This document shows positions 6,537 through 9,690 of a stretch of DNA of 9,690 bases, one piece after another (position 1 is the first letter of the stretch; each line of letters begins with the position of its first letter). Source of the DNA: CAYUJH01 sp964394585 (GTDB lineage: Bacteria > Bacteroidota > Bacteroidia > Cytophagales > Flammeovirgaceae); NCBI GenBank assembly GCA_964394585.1, contig CAYMYI010000140.1, positions 1 through 9,690 on the forward strand, given 5' to 3'. Both the position numbers and the translations under genes were made by a program. The notes under the pieces were generated by a model that was given only the letters and a program-made list of their open reading frames with translations, had not been told where the DNA came from and did no database searches.

Positions 6537-7256
6537 ATGAGAATTATCAAAAACAGAAAAGGAATTTACACTTTTTGTCAGAATTTTATAGCACAAAGTT
6601 ACAAAAACGGACACATTGTACTTTTGGTGGCTTTATTCTTTTTAGCTAGCTGTGGTAGTGGCTCAAACGAACAAGCGCAAGACAGTAAAACGGATGTTAT
6701 CGAAGAAGGCGGTGGTGCAGAAGGAGTTTCTTCGGAAAATATGGGAGTGGGGGGATTACAGGAAGAAATTGATATGTTAACCGATAGTATCAGTTCTTTA
6801 AAAAACCAAGCGTTTGTTTCAGAGCAAACCAAACTTGAAAACGCACTATTACTAGTTGAAGAAGTGCAATCATCTTTGCAAAAATTTGATGCAGCTCAAT
6901 TACAGAATTTAAAATCATTACAATCGAATGCTCAAGAAGCTATGTACGATTCTGTTACTTTAGGAAGTGAATCAGTAATGTTAGCATATGACAATGCCAC
7001 TGAACAACTCATACAAAGTTGGCAAGAATTTGTAGCTAATAATGAAGAGTTCAATCAGCATGCACGCGCCAAATTATTGTATAATGAAATGATGCAGGCC
7101 GATAATGCAGATTTTGAGATTAGAAAAAATTACAACGAATACGTTTCGCGATACAACGCTATTGTTGAAAACAATGCTGATGAACTCAACCAAATGGGAG
7201 GGAAGTATGCCGATTTAGCACCGTTACCTCTGTTCTATGGTGGGCCTGCTATGTAA
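6537..7256 (+). CDS. Coiled-coil lipoprotein, possibly LemA-like at its C-terminus
   Basis: The product has 239 residues. The N-terminus is unusually long and basic (about 25 residues) before the hydrophobic core, which ends in the lipobox FFLASC with Cys39, so the mature protein is probably lipid-anchored. A Gly/Glu-rich linker (40-73) follows, then a helical, heptad-like region (about 74-170) consistent with a coiled coil. The end contains IRKNYNEYVSRYNAIVE (195-211), which resembles the conserved R-x-x-YN-x-x-V-x-x-YN stretch of LemA proteins, followed by a Pro-rich LAPLPLFYGG tail. The LemA link is by eye and uncertain, because LemA proteins usually have an N-terminal membrane helix, not a lipobox plus linker. 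The next lipoprotein gene follows after 28 bases, so the pair is probably one operon. Function is unknown; a cell-envelope role is inferred. No internal ATG offers a better start ahead of the signal. Confidence 0.78.
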   Translation: MRIIKNRKGIYTFCQNFIAQSYKNGHIVLLVALFFLASCGSGSNEQAQDSKTDVIEEGGGAEGVSSENMGVGGLQEEIDMLTDSISSLKNQAFVSEQTKLENALLLVEEVQSSLQKFDAAQLQNLKSLQSNAQEAMYDSVTLGSESVMLAYDNATEQLIQSWQEFVANNEEFNQHARAKLLYNEMMQADNADFEIRKNYNEYVSRYNAIVENNADELNQMGGKYADLAPLPLFYGGPAM

Positions 7257-7284
7257 ATCCCCTAACTAAGAATTTGATTTTATA

Positions 7285-7755
7285 ATGTTTCGATTCAAAA
7301 CAATAGTTTACTTATTAGCAGTTGCATTGTGCTTTGGCGGTTGTAGCTCCAACGTGAAATTATTGCAAGCGAACTCAGGTGTAGATGCGCTAGATCGTAT
7401 GGTAGAGCATGATACTCGCACACGAACTACCAATCCTGATATTATTACCCTCACTTATAATATCGACCAAGATTTAAAATTGTTAGATACACGTGAGTTC
7501 ATTAGCAAGTACTATCAGAAAGTTGTACTCATTCAGAATGTTACGATTGATTCGAAGGAAGTGATTGAAGACGGTATCATTGAAGTAAAAGGAGGGAAAG
7601 AAAATTCATCTACCGGTTTTTCGTTTTTGTTTCACCCTGAACGTAATAAAGAAACCGATAAGCTGGAAAAGGGAGATATTGTTAATTTGCAAGGGTATGT
7701 GTTTTCGCGTTCTAAAGGACCTTACACTCTTTATGGAGCTGCTGTGATAAAATAG
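7285..7755 (+). CDS. Small lipoprotein of unknown function, possibly OB-fold
   Basis: The product has 156 residues. It opens with a compact signal peptide and a lipobox ending in CFGGC, with Cys20 as the lipidation site. The mature part begins with a polar helical stretch (about 25-50). It then reads as a chain of beta strands: KVVLIQNVTIDSKEVIED, GIIEVKGG, FSFLFHP, and near the end KGDIVNLQGYVFSRSKGPYTLYGAAVIK (given here in pieces 128-141 and 142-156). The K-G-D-x-V-x-x-x-G-x-V pattern followed by a final strand is reminiscent of small extracytoplasmic OB-fold (tRNA_anti-like) proteins, but this is a visual impression. It is co-oriented with the upstream lipoprotein at 28 bases and followed by a strong terminator 18 bases after its stop. 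I do not recognise a specific family. Confidence 0.75.
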   Translation: MFRFKTIVYLLAVALCFGGCSSNVKLLQANSGVDALDRMVEHDTRTRTTNPDIITLTYNIDQDLKLLDTREFISKYYQKVVLIQNVTIDSKEVIEDGIIEVKGGKENSSTGFSFLFHPERNKETDKLEKGDIVNLQGYVFSRSKGPYTLYGAAVIK

Positions 7756-7773
7756 TTTTTAAAGATTGTCATG

Positions 7774-7811
7774 AAAAAGCCTTTCGATGTTCTATAATCG
7801 AAAGGCTTTTT
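7774..7811 (+). terminator. Bidirectional hairpin terminator between the lipoprotein operon and gyrB
   Basis: There is a perfect 15-bp inverted repeat: AAAAAGCCTTTCGAT (7774-7788), an 8-base loop, and ATCGAAAGGCTTTTT (7797-7811). The stem ends in five Ts on the plus strand, 18 bases after the lipoprotein stop, and the left-arm As give the same T run on the minus strand, 20 bases after the gyrB stop. One element therefore serves both convergent transcripts. Confidence 0.92.
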
Positions 7812-7830
7812 AAATACAGATATAATTCAA

Positions 7831-9690
7831 TCAAATATCTACCTTAGCGTAGCGAGCATTTTTCTCGATAAACTCCCGGCGTGGGGCTACTTCGTCGCCC
7901 ATGAGCATGGAGAAGATATGGTCGGCTTCTGCTGCCGATTCTATATCCACACGTTTTAAGCTACGGTTTTCAGGGTTCATCGTAGTATCCCAAAGTTGCT
8001 GTGGGTTCATTTCTCCCAAACCTTTGTAGCGTTGTACGCTAATGCCGGTAGGGTTATCGCCTCCGAGTTCCCGCATGGCAGTTTCCCGTTGGGGTTCAGT
8101 CCAGCAGTAACGCTCTTGCTTTCCCTTTTTTACTAAATACAGAGGAGGTTGAGCAATATATAAGTTTCCGTTTTCAATCATTTTTTTCATGTAACGGAAA
8201 AACAAGGTCAGAATCAATGTTCGGATATGGCTACCATCTACATCAGCATCGGTCATAATAATTACTTTATGATAGCGAAGCTTTTCGAGATTTACCTCTT
8301 TTTCGTCGTGTTCTGTTCCAAACGAAATCCCTAAAGCAGTGATGATATTTTTGATTTCTTCGTTATCGTAAATCTTGTGTTCTTGTGCTTTTTCAACATT
8401 TAATATTTTTCCTCGCAAAGGTAGAATTGCCTGGAAATTACGGTCGCGCCCTTGCTTAGCAGAACCACCGGCACTATCGCCCTCTACTAAGTAAACTTCG
8501 CTAAGGGCAGGGTCTTTTTCTGCGCAGTCGGCTAGTTTACCCGGAAGCCCATTTCCACTCAGTACATTTTTGCGTTGTACCATTTCGCGTGCTTTGCGAG
8601 CGGCATGTCTTGCTTGTGCGGCAATTACTACTTTATCGATAATCAACTTGGCTTCCTTAGGGTGTTCTTCCAAGTACTGGTTCAGGATATCACCTACGGT
8701 AGAATCTACCGCGCCACTTGCTTCAGAGTTGCCTAGTTTAGTTTTGGTTTGTCCTTCAAACTGTGGTTCAGGTACCTTTACTGAGATGATAGCGGTGAGC
8801 CCTTCGCGGAAATCATCTCCACTGATTTCAACTTTTACTTTATCAAGCATGCCATTGCGTTCGGCATAGCCTTTCAGGGTGCGTGTTAATGCTCTGCGGA
8901 ATCCTCCTACGTGTGTACCTCCTTCGTGTGTATTAATGTTATTAACATAAGAGTGGACATTTTCGGCATACGAGTTATTGTAAAGAATGGCCACTTGTAC
9001 GGCAATTCCTGATTTTTCCCCTTCCATATAAATAGGACTACTGAGTAAAGGCTGGCGGGTAGCATCTAGGTATTTTACAAACTCTTTTAAACCTCCTTCC
9101 GAGTAGAATGAATCATTTTTAGGTTGGTTTTCCTCATCTAATTCTCGCAAATCTTTTAAGCTAATCCGAATGCCTGCATTCAAGAAAGCCAGCTCTTTAA
9201 GCCTAGAGGCGATGGTACCGTAATTATAGACTGTGTTTGCAAAAATAGTGTTATCGGGCTTAAAATGTACTACAGTACCATGTACATCGGTAGTGCCTAC
9301 TTTTCGTGCATCGTATTGGGGAACTCCTCTTTCATACTCTTGTTCCCATATTTCACCATTCCGGTAGACAGTAGCCTTTAAGTGAGTAGAAAGGGCATTT
9401 ACACAAGACACCCCTACGCCGTGTAAACCTCCTGAAACTTTATAAGTATCCTTATCAAATTTACCACCGGCATGTAATACGGTCATTACTACTTCTAAGG
9501 CTGATTTTTTTTCTTTAGGGTGGAGTTCAGTAGGGATTCCTCGACCATTATCTGTAACGGCAATGGAATTATCCGGGTGAATTTCCACCGTGATTTCATC
9601 ACAGTAGCCTGCCATCGCTTCATCGATAGAGTTATCGACAACCTCCCAAATGAGGTGATGTAACCCTTTAACTCCCACATCACCAATGTA
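7831..9690 (-). CDS. gyrB: DNA gyrase subunit B (first codons off the right edge)
   Basis: A frame of 619 codons plus stop is open to the right edge, beginning with YIGDVGVKGLHHL. By comparison with GyrB (about 650 residues in this phylum) only about 30 N-terminal residues are missing; the GTG at 9678 is an internal valine, not a start. GyrB is the ATPase subunit of the A2B2 enzyme that adds negative supercoils. Visible motifs: GHKL ATPase with EVVDNSIDEA (Bergerat N box), DNGRGIP and GGLHGVGVSCVNA; the transducer domain; TOPRIM with the catalytic Glu in VEGDSAGG (8484-8482) and the metal-binding TDADVDG (about 8253-8233); and the C-terminal QRYKGLGEMNP. LPLRGKILNVEKA is gyrase-like, not ParE-like. 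The large TOPRIM insertion of enterobacterial GyrB is absent, as expected. The arginine of VYRNGE appears to match the E. coli Arg136 aminocoumarin contact (recalled alignment). No defect is seen. Confidence 0.97.
   Translation of the reverse strand, partial: YIGDVGVKGLHHLIWEVVDNSIDEAMAGYCDEITVEIHPDNSIAVTDNGRGIPTELHPKEKKSALEVVMTVLHAGGKFDKDTYKVSGGLHGVGVSCVNALSTHLKATVYRNGEIWEQEYERGVPQYDARKVGTTDVHGTVVHFKPDNTIFANTVYNYGTIASRLKELAFLNAGIRISLKDLRELDEENQPKNDSFYSEGGLKEFVKYLDATRQPLLSSPIYMEGEKSGIAVQVAILYNNSYAENVHSYVNNINTHEGGTHVGGFRRALTRTLKGYAERNGMLDKVKVEISGDDFREGLTAIISVKVPEPQFEGQTKTKLGNSEASGAVDSTVGDILNQYLEEHPKEAKLIIDKVVIAAQARHAARKAREMVQRKNVLSGNGLPGKLADCAEKDPALSEVYLVEGDSAGGSAKQGRDRNFQAILPLRGKILNVEKAQEHKIYDNEEIKNIITALGISFGTEHDEKEVNLEKLRYHKVIIMTDADVDGSHIRTLILTLFFRYMKKMIENGNLYIAQPPLYLVKKGKQERYCWTEPQRETAMRELGGDNPTGISVQRYKGLGEMNPQQLWDTTMNPENRSLKRVDIESAAEADHIFSMLMGDEVAPRREFIEKNARYAKVDI

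Noticed and set aside
9676..9678. GTG as the start codon of gyrB
   Set aside because: The frame stays open to the right edge and the upstream residues YIGD are the conserved GyrB strand, so this is an internal valine.
7831..9690. The topoisomerase subunit could be ParE instead of GyrB
   Set aside because: The motifs LPLRGKILNVEKA and QRYKGLGEMNP, and the opening YIGDVGVKGLHHL, fit GyrB better than ParE.
1..9690. CRISPR array, tRNA, rRNA, insertion sequence, phage or defence genes
   Set aside because: I saw no spaced direct repeats, cloverleaf-like sequence, transposase or integrase frame, or terminal inverted repeats. All long frames are explained by the genes listed.

Overview
The window looks like chromosomal DNA from a free-living, probably marine or soil member of the Bacteroidota (Cytophagales-like). 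The grounds are a moderately AT-rich composition, start codons without clear Shine-Dalgarno sequences, a short-form GyrB of the Bacteroidota type, a GMC oxidoreductase paired with a Tat-lipoprotein subunit, several lipoproteins, and an NtrC/NtrY-type two-component pair with Bacteroidota features. This placement rests on protein character, not on a database match.

Layout from left to right. (1) Positions 2-1237, minus strand: the small subunit (gluconate 2-dehydrogenase subunit 3 family) followed 36 bases later by the N-terminal third of a GMC-family FAD oxidoreductase that runs off the left edge. (2) Positions 1407-2177, minus strand: an exported protein of unknown function with a Met-Cys-Gly-Cys-Pro motif, closed by its own strong hairpin terminator, so it is not in the same transcript as the oxidoreductase pair. 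(3) Positions 2428-3549, plus strand: a membrane fatty acid desaturase, divergent from the previous gene across a 250-base spacer and ended by a perfect hairpin terminator. (4) Positions 3739-6472, minus strand: a sigma-54 activator response regulator and its NtrY-like histidine kinase, overlapping by 11 bases. (5) Positions 6537-7755, plus strand: two consecutive lipoprotein genes, divergent from the two-component operon across 64 bases. (6) Positions 7831-9690, minus strand: gyrB, lacking only its first codons at the right edge, convergent with the lipoproteins and sharing a bidirectional terminator with them.

How the parts fit together: the oxidoreductase pair probably forms a lipid-anchored, exported dehydrogenase. 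The desaturase adjusts membrane lipid fluidity. The two-component pair probably senses a membrane or cytoplasmic signal, because the kinase has almost no periplasmic part, and drives sigma-54 promoters; its targets cannot be read here, though the divergent lipoproteins are candidates. GyrB is housekeeping. The window is mostly an ordinary core region. I found no CRISPR array, tRNA, rRNA, insertion sequence or phage element, and no gene-free stretch longer than 300 bases. The least explained items are the exported 256-residue protein, the two lipoproteins and a 20-base palindrome at 3611-3630.
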